From: Mucidula mucida | Lineage: Eukaryota; Basidiomycota; Agaricomycetes; Agaricales; Physalacriaceae | Assembly: GCA_015501055.1 (NCBI GenBank) | Contig: JADNYV010000272.1 | Span: forward strand, 1 to 47,772 | DNA: 47,772 nucleotides | Direction: 5' to 3' | Part shown: positions 9,801 to 20,436 of the stretch, piece by piece | Layout of the letters: each line of letters begins with the position of its first letter | How positions within the stretch are numbered: position 1 is the first letter of the stretch | The notes under the pieces: generated by a model | The model's database searches: none | What the model was told of the DNA's origin: nothing | What the model saw: only the letters and a program-made list of their open reading frames with translations | Translations under genes and position numbers: made by a program

Positions 9801-11053
9801 TCATTGAAACATATCAACTCCGCTTATCCAAAAGCGGCTGGGACGCTCAACAATCTGCTCCTTCCTAGAACCGTCGGTGCCATTCGCCCATGCCTCATTC
9901 TGTGATGCGTCATCGAGGATGTCGATAAACCAGTCGTGACCCTCTAACAAAGCCTGATGGCGTGTTAACTCCTCCACCACCTTGGCATTCTCTTCGTCAC
10001 GGGGATCCAACAGTTTGTACCGCCACGAAAACTTGTTGATGACATCTATCAGCACATATGCCAAGTCTGAGGATGAGAGCTTCATCTTGACAACGCCACT
10101 TGTCCCCGAAAGAATCATAGCCGTCTTCCTTGAACCGACTTCAAACATCGCAAGGGCGCTGCCGCGCTCACTCGGTGCCATGTTGTTTTGGGCGTACCGA
10201 ACAGCCATCCAGAGTAATATAAGGACAAACGATTCCAGGTCGTCTCCTACCGTGCGAGGTGGAGGCGACGTATCGCACAGACGGGCAGCCGTAAAGTACC
10301 GAATGCCCTGTAGACCAACCATCAAGAGCGAGACTACTGATGAACTTCAGATACGCACGGCGCGTTTTCAGGCTTTGTTGTGACCATCATTACATGGGAC
10401 AAGATCCCAATCGACGAGGAGGCCGCCCTCTGGTTCTTGCGCAAAAAAATTGTTGTCCAAGGATATTTCGGGACGGTACTCTTCAAGTAGTAGCGCGTAT
10501 GCCGCCTTATGGGCTGTTCTTGATGTTAATTGATGAGCTCCATGTTCGGTAAAAAGTAGCTCACCCAGAACAGCGTGAAGGACATGAGAAACTAACGCGT
10601 GCGTCGAGCGAAAATCGGCTAGAGGCGTTCGAATGGCGGTGAAAATGGTACGGATGTATTGGTGTGGGCTTGGAACGACGGAACGTGATGAGATGGCGCA
10701 ATCAAGAAGGAGACAAGGATTCGTGTTGATGTATGTCCATGTACCATTGAGCAGGGATTTTTGGCGCGGTTGAGATTCAAAGTAGCGGGTCCCTCGGCCG
10801 ATAGAACGGGGGCCCACCGAAAACGGCGCGTCAAGCCGACAGCTCTTCGGAAAAGTACAGGTGGACGTGGCCTGCGTTTCAAGCGCGGGCAATTCCTTGT
10901 CATGGGTGCGATAGGAAGACTATTCGCGTCATATGTGGAAGAAGTGTAGGTTCGTAAGGAGGAAAATAAGATAAGCCAAGGCGAAACCGGGCCGTATTGA
11001 CCGGACGCGCCCTCAAGTTCTCTGAAAGTAAGCTTGAGATTGAACGTGCTCAT
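9801..11053 (-). pseudogene. FunK1-like protein kinase, copy 3
   Basis: This is a diverged relative of copies 1, 2 and 4 in the spacer between the inverted arms. The middle exon region (10892 downwards) reads CTFPKSCRLDAPFSVG, GRGTRYFESQPRQKS, FNGTW-like GTWTYINTN, then EEYRPEISLDNNFF and GLLVDWDLV. The last exon (about 10308-9801) reads GIRYFTAARLCDTSPPP, DDLESFVLILLWMAVRY and ends GVDMFQ. A stop (GHNKA then TGA, about 10368) precedes the second intron; a one-base change would restore the run to the donor. The 5' end is unclear (a start near 11053 is in another frame). The usual catalytic HRD is again RPE. It is likely non-functional as written. Confidence 0.65.
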
Positions 11054-11640
11054 GTACTAAACGCCTATCCATGTACTAACACTCACGTTTCCTTACCTAG
11101 AGATTAAGACGAGCCAATGCGCTCGAAATTTATAGCATTGAAGCGTCGTGATAGTTGACAGCCGGTGGTGGTCATCCGGCAACCCATAGTCGTGCTGATA
11201 TCACATCAAAAGGATGCCTGGACGTGAAGAAACGCGACGCGTATACATGCACACACAAGCAGCACTGCCGATCGAGATGATCAGCCATCACAGGGAAAAT
11301 TCCGAGTCCTTCAAACGGATCCATTCTTTATGGGGGACATCCGAATGGTCGTAGGTGAAGAGAATAAGCCCTTAACACATGCATACTTGGTGGCAAGCCG
11401 GCCCACATTCGGTGTGCCAGCTCAAGTTTGAAGTGATAGATAGTTAGTGTGGCGCACTCCTGTCAAGAATGAATTAGCTCATCAGAAATGTATGCAGAGA
11501 GCGATGATAACTAACGTCAGAAAAATGAACGATAGCTGAGCCTTTTGTGTGCAAAATCATCGGCCACGCGGCTGGCCAGACAACAATGGCCCCGTCACGT
11601 GTCTACAGCAATAAAAAGCCACACTGTTCAAAGCAATAAG

Positions 11641-12658
11641 TATCATTCTCTCAAACCACCACTGCGACAACCCACCTCTGAAATCCGAACACACCCACAA
11701 TGCCAACCCTCAGGCGTCAAGACAAGATGTCCGTGATGCTACCGCTGCCGCCACCGCAGCAGCAGCTCGCAAGTGACCAGGGCCTCGGAGTCCAGAGACA
11801 ACCAGCCCCCTCACAAGGACAAGGTCATTCAGCGCCTCTCACGCACCAACCTCTCACTCAGCCTCCCACAAGACCCCAACACCAACAAATCCAACCCTCC
11901 AATGTCAGAGCCCAACCGCCACTTCAGCGACGCGACACATCAATCATCACCCCAGTCCCTCCCCACCGCCGAAGTCGCTTCGCCACACTCCCCCTGCGAC
12001 GGGAAGGCGCCCTATATGGCGAGGCAGACTTTCAGCGGCTTCGCATTCCGCGGCCTCTAAGGCGAACGTACGCGTTTTGGAAGCATCTCCCAAGGAACGA
12101 ACACCTCCTGTTGCTCAGCGCTCGTCCCCTCCGCCGAGAGAACACATTTTATGGCGAGTCCATGCTGGGTCTGCCGCTAACCGCGCCTTAGCGCCGAGGA
12201 GTGAAGCAAGGTGTCAAGTTTCTCCGGCGCCCTGCTGGGCCTTCCGCAAAGACTACTGTTCTGGGTCAGCCAAAGTCAATCTTGAAGTACGTCTATCATT
12301 AGTGAAAATTCCCCTAACGCTGAACGCCGATTGTAGGAAACCCAAATCCGTCCAAGAAAGCCTGCAGCTCGTGCAAGACGGACCCGTCGCCAGAACATGG
12401 GGCAAGTTTCGGTACTTCCCCAACGTCGGCAAGTTGGAACACTGGGTGACGACCGACCGCTGGGTGGACCTTGAGAAGAGCAACATGCGCGGTCTCGTCT
12501 GCAAAGGATGCAACCGGACAGTATCGCTAGACGGTACCATCAGCCCGCCAAAACGGATGCAGATCTGGAAACTGCATAAGAAGAGATGTTCGGGCATCTG
12601 GAAGACAGAGTATCACGAACGCAATGATCTCTTCTTTAGGAACGACCCTACAATTTGA
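11641..12658 (+). pseudogene. Pro-rich protein with Cys/His motif, arm B copy (broken)
   Basis: This is a near-copy of the gene at 4732-5768. The start codon of that copy is ATA here (about 11638-11640), leaving a possible start at ATG 11700. An in-frame TAG at 12189-12191 replaces an ACG codon of the other copy. The intron (12287-12336) and the folded C-terminal part are intact: FRYFPNVGKLEHW, LVCKGCNRTVS, LHKKRC, ending before 12658. Both lesions are substitutions, so they are not explained by run-length sequencing errors. It is a pseudogene unless a shorter product is made. Confidence 0.7.
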
Positions 12659-12773
12659 AGAGGAATAGAACTGTGTTCAATAGGAATGAGCGTAAAGTAA
12701 TTGTAGTAGTTGGTACTTACCATGTATACATGCAAGAAGACAAGGTTCTGAGTATGAGCGAAAGAAAGTTCAC

Positions 12774-13893
12774 TCAAAACAAATCAACTCCGCGTAACCA
12801 AACGCGACTCGGCCGCTCAACAGTCTGCGCCTTTCTCGAACCGTCGGTTTCGTTCGCCCAAGCCTCATTCTGCAACGCGTCACTGAGGATGTTGACAAGC
12901 CAGCCATGACCCTCCAGCAGAGCTCGTCGTCCTCTAAGCTCCCCCTCCGCCTTGGCCTTGTCCTCCTCAAGAGGATCCAACTCCTTGTATCGCCACATAA
13001 ATTTTTTTATGACACGTGCCAGCACCCGTATAAAATCTGAGGATAAGAGCTTCATGTCGACAACGCTATCTGTCCCCCCACGAATCATAGCCGTCTTGCT
13101 TGAACCAACTTCAAACATCGCAAGGACGCTGCCACGATCAGCAGGTGTCATTTTGTTTGGGGCGAATCGAGCAGCCATCCAGAGTAATAGAAGGACGAAC
13201 GATTCCACGTCATCTCCCATTGAGTGAGGCGGAGGCGACGCCCTGCACAGACGAGCAGCTTTGAAATGTAGGGTACCCTGTACGCAAACAGTCAGACAAT
13301 AGTTATCTGTATACAATTTATACACACCGTGAGTCCGCAAGGCCTGTCTTCAGCATTGTCATCGTACTTGGTGACGTCCCAGTCAACGAGGAGGCCGGTG
13401 GAAGTACCATCTGGTTCTTGCGCAAAAGCTATGTTGCCCAAGGAGATTTCGGGGCGGTACTCTTCAGGCAGGAGCGTGTACGCAGTCTTATGAGCTGCAG
13501 TAGACGTTAAGTGATGGCTTCATGTTCGATAAAGAACGGCTCACCTAGAACAGCATGAAGAACACAAGAAACCAACGCGTGTGTCGAGGAAAATTCGGTT
13601 AGAGGTGTTCGAATGGCGTCGAGGAGGGTATAGCGTGGATGGGGCATAATCGGGATAGAGTGATCTACCGAGGCAAGACCTTTACATTTAACTAGTGCAG
13701 CACTGTCTTCAATTTCAGATAAGTACACGGCGCGCCATGTATCACGGATGGAAGATTTTTCGTCAACGGCGACAAAGCCACGAGTTCCACGGGTTTGAGT
13801 GGGGAAAAGCTCTATTTTTGACCAAGGCTTGTTGAGCACACGCTGTCGCGCCAAATGCTCGCTGTCCAGTGAAGTACCACCACGGTTCTGCAT
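12774..13893 (-). CDS. FunK1-like fungal protein kinase, copy 2 (open frame)
   Basis: Exons 13893-13545, 13494-13328 and 13277-12774, with two 50-bp introns, keep phase and give 339 residues ending RGVDLF. The sequence follows copy 1 closely: GTRGFVAVDEKSSIRDTWRA, EEYRPEISLGNIAF, GLLVDWDVTKYDD, GTLHFKAARLC, DDVESFVLLLLWMAARF. The six-G run near 13071-13077 keeps the frame that copy 1 loses. FunK1 kinases are a large fungal family of mostly unknown targets. This one lacks the N-terminal lobe of full-length members and has no canonical HRD Asp, so catalytic activity is doubtful. The 5' end may extend upstream through an unseen exon. It is convergent with the broken Pro-rich copy, 115 bp apart. 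Confidence 0.68.
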
Positions 13894-14228
13894 CTGGAGC
13901 GCGTCAATCGCGTTCGAGAGTCAACGGCCAGGATACGTGATTGGCAGTTTGCGTCAGGGGAGTGTTCCGGCTTCCGCGTTTGGTGCTTGGTTTGTTGGAA
14001 GATGGTGGTAAGTAGGGAAAGGCGACCCCGGACCGGTCACCGGCGGCGTTGACCAAAAGATTTTGTTGTGCATTCGGCCAAGTCAACGAATGTATTGACT
14101 CAATGCGCCGTATTAAGTTGCGGGCTCAGACTCGGACAACATTTGATTCGAACTGGCTACCGTTCCAAGTCCTTCAATTATCACGTAGAAAAAGAATCAT
14201 ACATTATGGTTGTCTAAGAAATTTACAT

Positions 14229-15591
14229 TCATTCAAGTGAAGATTCTATGATCTCGTCATCGTCCCAATCTCCTTCGTCTTCTGGGTCGTCATCAACATC
14301 CTCTTCGCCTTCTTCAACAAAATTGGACCGAAGTTCACTGCCGAAAGGTCGCTTGTTTGCATGCAGCTGCTCATAATCCGAGCATTGCGATTTCCTCTTG
14401 AGGTCCACCACTACCAATTTGGTTTCGACTTTTTGATCCGCTTCATAGGGATCCTTCCTTGCCTTCCATAAGTCATTCTGCAATGCGTCACTGAGGATGT
14501 CGATAAGCCACTCATGACCCTCCAGCAGAGCTTGTTGTCCTCTAAGCTCCTCCACCGCCTTGGCGTTGTGGGTGTCACGGAAACGCAACTCCTTGTACCG
14601 CCATGAAAAAATGTCAATGACATCTTCCAGCACCACACTCAAGTCTGAGGATGAGAGCTTCATGGCGACAACGCCATTTGTCCCCGTAAGAATCATATCC
14701 GTCTTGGTTCGACCGACTTCAAACCTCGCAAGGGCGTCGCCGCGCTCACTCGGTGCCATGTTGTTTTGGGCGTACCGAATAGCCATCCAGAGTAACAGAA
14801 GAACAAATGATTCTATGTCATCTCCTATTGTGCGAGGCGGAGGCGACGCACTGCACAGACGAGCAGCCCTGAATTGCAGCGTACCCTGTACCAAAACGGT
14901 CAGACAATAATTATTGGTATACAATTTATACACACCGTGAGTCCGTAATGCCTCTCTTCAACATCGTCACCGTACTTGATGATGTCCCAGTCAACGAGGC
15001 GGCCGGTGCAAGTACCATCTGGTTCTTGCGCAAAAGCTATACTGTCCAAAGAAGTTTCGGGGCGATTCACGTCTTCTCGAAGCGTGTATGCGGCTTTATG
15101 GGCTGTACCAGAAGTTAAGTGATGGCTCCCTGTTCGATAAAGAGCAGCTCACCCAGAACAGCATGAAGGACACAAGAAACCAGCGCATGTGTCGAGTGGA
15201 AATCGTTTAGAGGCGTTCGAATGGCGTCGAGAATAGAACGAATATATTGCTGTGACTCAGAAACGATGTTGTGTGGCGAAATGGCGCAGTCAAGAAGGAG
15301 ACAAGGATTCGGAGGCGAATTTGTGTTGGTGTATGAATGTGCGCGCCATGTACCATTAAACACGTATTTTTGGCGCGTCTGAGATTCATAGGCGACAAAG
15401 CAGCGGGTCCCTCGGCCTATAAAACGCGGGCGGTGTCCAATGGAGACGGAATCATCCTTTGAAAAGGGCTCCTCATGCGCGTCAAGCCGACAGCTTTTCG
15501 GAAAAGTACATGTGGACGTGTCCTGCGTTTGAAGCGTGGTCGCGGGCAATTCCTTGACATGGTTGGGATAGAGAGAGACGTTTCGCGTCAT
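14229..15591 (-). CDS. FunK1-like fungal protein kinase, copy 4 (open frame, acidic tail)
   Basis: Exons 15591-15153, 15102-14936 and 14885-14229 join in phase to 420 residues, the longest clean kinase-like frame here. In order: TFPKSCRLDAHEEPFSKDD, FIGRGTRCFVAYESQTRQK, FNGTWRAHSY, NRPETSLDSIAF at the catalytic-loop position, RLVDWDIIKYGDD for the DFG position, GTLQFRAARLC, DDIESFVLLLLWMAIRY, then a C-terminal extension that is Lys-rich followed by about 25 mostly acidic residues ending IIESSLE. Only this copy keeps the acidic tail, which could be a protein-interaction segment. The missing canonical HRD Asp is shared by all copies. The middle exon is 167 bp in copies 1, 2 and 4. The start may lie further upstream, since 15695-15830 is also conserved in copy 5. 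Confidence 0.68.
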
Positions 15592-15699
15592 AAACCGCCA
15601 ATGCTATGGCTTTCGCGTTGAAAGCTAGGTTTGTCATGGTGGTTAGGAGAAAAATAACAAGCGGCGACATCGGGCCGTATTGACCGAACGACAAGCTAG

Positions 15700-15830
15700 A
15701 TGTTCTTTAGAGTACTTATAGTTTGAGATACTTCTGTACTCAACACCAATTCATTCTTCTGGCGGTCAAAGCAGTCGGACTCCAGTTGAATGGAAAAATT
15801 GCGAACGGAAGTACATGATATGTTGTCTCC
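15700..15830 (-). repeat. 5' flank shared by kinase copies 4 and 5 (first copy)
   Basis: The stretch from tactcaacaccaattcattc to tgcgaacggaagtacatga recurs at about 19078-19165 upstream of kinase copy 5 with few changes. The duplication that made copies 4 and 5 therefore included about 100 bp of upstream sequence. Confidence 0.75.
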
Positions 15831-15891
15831 GTCAAAACCTACCGTTCGTGCTTTGGTCGGCCTATACTAATAGCCTCAAATGTCTAATACA

Positions 15892-17080
15892 TTACTGCTC
15901 GTTCGTGAGAGCTCCTCGATAACGCATTCTTCCCGATTGTAGTCTTTCTACAGCCTCTTCAACGCCCGCCTTTGTCAACGGGAATTTCTCGATAATCGGA
16001 TTAACTTGGTTTCTTGCGGCAAAAGCCAGCATGGCCTCACTAAAAGAAGGTTGGTACGGCATGATTAGCGGCGTGAAAATGAACTCACTGCATGCTTCTA
16101 CCAGCTAAAATCGTCCCAACAACAGTATACCCGTGGAGCGTCAGCTCGCTGTAAGGGAATGACATCTTCGCTCCCAGTGAGAGGAATGATGGTGCAATTG
16201 ACAGAGAGAAGCTTGAAATAGTTGTCCCAGTCCGGCAAAGTGGCCGTCGTAACAATCAGCGTGTCGAGAGGCTTAGGAAGCCCGAGGGTATTGAAGTCCT
16301 CCACCCCTTTAGTCGCGTAAATTCACTGGCACCCATTGCGATTGCCTCCTGGCGCTTGGACTCTGTCTCGGAGAATACGACGATGTCGCACCCCATCTTA
16401 GCAGCGAACTGTATGGTGAGATGCCCAAGCCCCCCAATCCCAACAATACCGATGCGATTCGTAGGCTTGCATGTTCTATGAGCGGCGAAAAAACGGTAGC
16501 ACCAGCACCTGTGGCAAATGATTAGTACATGAAGATTTACGTGACAGAGATCACACCCACACATCAGAGGCGCAGCATTTTCGTTGCTCAAGCCATCAGG
16601 GATCCTAAAGAGCCAATCTTCCTTGCGTACTGCGATCTCTCCTAGGGACCCTGATCGTTGTCGTGCGTGAAGAATGCATGCTTGTTCAGAGAATATTCCT
16701 CCTTCCCAGTTAAACACTGTCGGCATTTGCCACAGGTGTGGTGAATGTATCCCCAGCCTACCCTCTCGCCCACTTTCCAATCGGTTTTGCAAGATGGCCC
16801 GATTTCCTCGACGTATCCAGCACCTGAACGAAAGCATGATCTAAACCGAAATGGTAGTAGCAACGAGGGGGCATACCTTCGTGTCCCAACGCACAGCCGG
16901 TGGGCAACACGTGCATAATCTACTGTGTGATATCCTCACGAGCACCTCGCCGTCACGCAGGGAGTCTCGTTGGAAAATCCCCTCAACGATATCTCCCGAG
17001 CTTGTGCCTTTGAAGATCTTTCCTGAGTAAGGCATTGCTAGGTTGTTTCTTGGATGCCTCTCAAAATGTTCAGCCTTCAT
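15892..17080 (-). pseudogene. Zinc-dependent alcohol dehydrogenase (MDR/CAD-like), broken
   Basis: This is a medium-chain NAD(P)-dependent alcohol dehydrogenase, probably cytosolic, acting on alcohol/aldehyde pairs. Readable parts in order: MPYSGKIFKGTSSGDIVEG, LVRISHS, GCALGHEG (zinc-ligand His-Glu), intron, YVEEIGPSCKTDWKVGERVG, the structural-zinc loop CGKCRQCLTG, NENAAPLMCG, intron, the Rossmann loop GIVGIGGLGHLTIQFAAKMG, LPDWDNYFKLLS, and the C-terminus AARNQVNPIIEKFP...GRMRYRGALTNEQ. Single-base shifts occur near 16640, 16475 and 16320. More seriously, the segment between SHS and MHVLPTG is about 13 bases too short and lacks the GxCGTD motif with the catalytic zinc Cys, and the fourth structural Cys is Ser. 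That points to real decay, not just sequence error. Confidence 0.8.
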
Positions 17081-17934
17081 ACTATTCCAAGTGGTAATTG
17101 GAAAATCGATAACCTCGAGGCTCGGTCAGATATTTTGTAAGCACTGTTCTGCGTCTGTAAGCGTGCACTGGGCCTGCCGAAAAAACAATAAAGCAATAGA
17201 AGAGCAGCATTGAACGATCACCAAGACGCGTGTGTCCCGAGATTCAGTTCAACATGTTATCAGTTGACCAAGATTCCAGATCAGAGTCAGCATGAACTTC
17301 ACGAGAGATGTACGCGCGTAGCCTCCGAGTAATCGGATTCGTTTGCTCTGCGATAGAGGATTGCAAACAACGAGTACCGCGAGGTGTTGGTGTGCCTATG
17401 GGAGATTATAAGCAAACCTGTAAGCAAATTGGTATGCAATGAAACATCACAAATATGAAAGTTGGCGGACAGTAAGCACGCCATCACGAGACTTGGTTTG
17501 GTTTTTGGGCCCTTACCTCTTCTTAGATGGCCTTGAGTAGATGATCAATCTAGACCTTCTGTTTTTCTTAGCTGTGTACACCGGTCACCTCGCGCGGATA
17601 CGACTTTCCCAGAACCTCCTTGACGAGTTGCGTCTCACTAATGCTGCCAAAGCGAAGGACGCTACAGCTCTGACAGCGACTACGATTAGTCGTGGAAGCC
17701 TCGACGCGTATGTAGGTGCAGAAACTGAGGGGTAGACCCGGGCCGACCGTTGTCCGTTCATGATCCATGCAAAGCCTGCACCATGTCCAGTAATAAGGTT
17801 CGTTCTTTGCAAAACTTTCAGAGGTCCTCGTCTGAATCGCTCATATCCAGCCAGGATCCCAGCAAAGAGGACACCTTCCACGTACATACGCTTATTTCAT
17901 CATCGAACTATCTCTTGACATCTCAGCAGAGCAG
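17081..17934. other. No recognised gene
   Basis: Several short open stretches on both strands (for example 17541-17735 plus, 17585-17887 minus) overlap one another, lack domains and show no similarity to the families in this window. No RNA gene or repeat was recognised. Confidence 0.4.
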
Positions 17935-18335
17935 CAGCCTCCGCGACTGCCTTTGAAGACTGGCTTCTAACCGCCAATACTCTGCGGACTCCCATGCTTG
18001 ATCCGCCTATACAACAGATACAGCGCGAGGTCGAAAGCATGTCTGAGCTCGTAGTTCCTGAGGAATGGCCGGTACGTCGCCCTTCCGTTTTTCTTTCTCA
18101 TTCTAAACGATTCGCAAGACCCGGCTCGTCATCCACTGCTTGACAAGTTAACGGCGGCGGCTTTTCGCAAGGCTATGGTCAGCAGAGCCGACGGATCCTC
18201 TTTCAAAGGTCCAGACAATGGAGACGCCATATTGGGTTCGTTACATGTCATGCTCGCATTAAACGGGGATCCCCGCCATCAGAGCGAAATTATACGTGAG
18301 CTTTGCCATAAACATGACTCGTTTGTAGGCCTGGA
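17935..18335 (+). other. Possible remnant of an unknown coding gene
   Basis: A reading frame interrupted by a plausible short intron (about 18073-18118) gives AFEDWLLTANTLRTPM, DPPIQQIQREVESMSELV, then HPLLDKLTAAAFRKAM and DNGDAILGSLHVMLALNGD. Composition and splice signals look coding, but I do not recognise the protein. It runs straight into kinase fragment 5 on the opposite strand at about 18335, so it was probably cut off by that duplication. Confidence 0.3.
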
Positions 18336-19030
18336 CGTGGTTGTCACTACATTGCACAAGGTCCCACTCGACGAGGAGGCCTTATTCTGCAAAAGCTATA
18401 GTCCCCAGGGAGATTTCGGAGCGGCACTCTTCCGGTAGGAGCGTGTATGCGACTTTATTAGCTGGATCAGACGTTAACTGCTCTATGTTCGATATAGAGC
18501 GGCTTACCCAGAACAGCATGGAGAACATAAGAAACCAACGTGTGTGTCGAGTGGAAATTGACTAGAGGTGTTCGAATGGCGTCGGGAGTAGAACAAATAT
18601 ATGAGCGTGGATTAGGAACGATGTAGTGTGGAGGGATGGCCAGTCAAGCAGGAGACAAGAAACTGGAGCCGAGTCTGTGTTTGTGTCGCTCTTGCAAGAT
18701 GAGGGCGTGCACCATGTACCATTGAACACGGATCTTTGGCGCGTCTGGGATTGACAGGCGACAAAGCAGCGAGCCCCTGGGCCGATTAAACGGGGACAAT
18801 GTCCAACGGAGATCGAATCATCCTTCGAGAAGGGCTCCTCATGCGCGTCAAGCTGACAGCTTTTCGGAAAAGTATAGGTGGACGTGTCGGTGGGTTTGGA
18901 GTTTGATAGTCCCGGGCAATTCCTGGACATGGGTGGGATAGGAAGAGACTTTTCGCGTCATAGAATTGCTCCGATGCTATGGCTTTCGCGTTGGAAGCTA
19001 GGTTTGTCATGGTGGTAAGGAGGAAAATAA
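18335..19030 (-). pseudogene. FunK1-like kinase, copy 5 (fragment)
   Basis: This keeps the first two exon regions of the copy-4 type: TFPKSCQLDAHEEPFSKDD, GPGARCFVACQSQTRQRS, FNGTWCTPSS, and further down the end of exon 1, the first intron and part of exon 2, up to the DWD codons around 18365. The GTLQF...DDLESF exon is absent. Frames disagree between the pieces (about 18570-18640 and 18960). It is a truncated, shifted copy of the 14229-15591 gene including its upstream flank. Confidence 0.7.
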
Positions 19031-19059
19031 CCAGCCAAGGCCGGCCGTATTGACCGGAC

Positions 19060-19170
19060 GACTTCCTGCAGGAGCTCTAGTACTCAACACTAATTCAATC
19101 TTTTGGCGATCAAAGCAGTAGGAGTCCGTTTGATTAGAAAACTTTGCGAACGGAAGTACATGAGGGTGAT
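19060..19170 (-). repeat. 5' flank shared by kinase copies 4 and 5 (second copy)
   Basis: Matches 15725-15825 (tactcaacac...aacggaagtacatga). Beyond about 19170 the two loci differ, which marks the duplication edge. Confidence 0.75.
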
Positions 19171-19625
19171 AAAATCATTAAGTGATATCTCCAAGAGGTC
19201 AAAGAACGCGTCTCCGGCATCAGGATTGCGAGGGTCTGCCTCCATTTTAGTCTGGGATGGGTGCATAGAAGGATCGGTTGTCTGTGCATTGAGAGCAGGC
19301 ATGTCACTGGACTTCTGTCATGGCAGGCAGTTCTCGGCAATCTACACCGCCAAAGTGCCTCCGGGTGTGATTGAGGTGGAAAGAAAAGGGCGGAGACAGG
19401 TGATGATCGGTCTGGATCTGATATGACTTCTGCCCGGAGTCCATATGGCTGCTGGCGATGTGGCTACCACACCTCTCTCTCTCCTCCCACCATGTTACCT
19501 CAAATGTGATGACAGGATGGTGTGAAAACAGGTCGGCCATGGGTTTGCCATCCATCTCCCTTGTTGTCTCCGATATCTGCAGACCCTATGATTTGTGTAC
19601 TCTATAGAACATCTCATTTGTACTA
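19171..19625. other. Intergenic
   Basis: Nothing recognised. An open frame at 19103-19426 overlaps the duplicated kinase flank and has no domain; it was not called. Confidence 0.4.
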
Positions 19626-20436
19626 CTACAGCTCGCTGTCGCTAATATCGAGGACAAAATCTACGTCGTCGACTTCATTACCAGACCAATCATCCTCCTC
19701 GTCATCGGAACTACTGTCCTCTTCGCCACTGTGCCACTGTCGAAAATGGCGGCTCCTTTCCTCATCGCCGCCTGGACCTGTGCTGGCTTCAGTCGAATAA
19801 CTAACCGAGTCCCAGATTGAGGTGCTGCTGCTTTCTTTTTTCGTGCTCGTTTTGCTTTTGGTTGGCCGGCGGTATTGCCTTCTCCGCGCTTTCGTTTCCG
19901 AGTGCCTGCTGCTGCTTCTTTTGAGGCTTTCTTCACGGTGGCCGTTGCGCGTAATTGTGACGCGAGCTCTGAGTGAAACGCTTTGCGATCATCCACAATC
20001 AGAAGTGGTACGGTAAGTGATCTGGGAAGCGTCGCTCGTATGAGGTGCGCATTGTGAAAGGCATGCGTGTTGATAAAATAACGGTCCAATGGCTGGTGTT
20101 CGATAAAATTCTCGGTAACTTCAGAGTCTTGTCGCTCCTGTTTGCGCTTGCGCACTCCGGAAGCAGTACATTTCGCTGTCGTACAGTTGTGTTGGACATT
20201 AAACTTGAATTTTAGGTTCTGTCAACAGTCTGTCATTCGTTCAGGATTGGTATTTGCCGCGACTCACCTTCGATGGCACAATGAGGTAAGTTTTCTCTCC
20301 ATCACGACGCATGAGGACTGGCATGCCAAACACCGGGTCGCGCTCTGACGAAACTTGGAAGAGTTCTAGCACCACGACTCCCTCATCTGTGTTGGGCGGA
20401 GGGGCAGCAAGTGTTAGAATGAATGAAATGCGTCCC
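19626..20436 (-). pseudogene. 3' part of a transposase-like gene split by a gypsy element
   Basis: Minus-strand exons read NNPIVLGRISFILTLAAPPP directly at the gypsy insertion point. Next comes VPSK at a donor site with a 50-bp intron, then KFKFNVQHNCTTAKCTASG (Cys pairs), ENFIEHQPLDRYFINTHAFHNAHL, RKRKRGEG-type basic blocks, and an acidic end DEEDDWSGNEVDDVDF...SDSEL with stop at 19626-19628. A one-base shift is needed near 19740. The 5' part of the same gene is at 31020-33110. It belongs to an uncharacterised protein family very common in Agaricomycetes that I take to be of transposon origin (inference). It is broken by at least two retroelement insertions. Confidence 0.75.

Larger units (their letters stand above)
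11164..14376 (-). repeat. Right arm (B) of the large inverted duplication
   Basis: Reverse complement of 3002-6244. It contains the Pro-rich gene copy (11641-12658), kinase copy 2 (12774-13893) and, at its outer edge, the last exon of kinase copy 4. Outward from about 14376 the kinase gene simply continues, whereas outward from arm A it does not, so arm B preserves the ancestral junction and arm A the derived one. Confidence 0.9.

Noticed and set aside
3002..14376. Inverted arms as terminal repeats of one giant DNA transposon
   Set aside because: The arms contain whole genes, the outer edge of arm A cuts a gene present whole beside arm B, no flanking duplication is seen, and no recombinase or transposase lies in the spacer.
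15892..17080. Secondary-metabolite cluster anchored by the ADH
   Set aside because: No synthase, transporter or regulator is nearby; the neighbours are duplicated kinases and mobile elements, and the ADH is broken.
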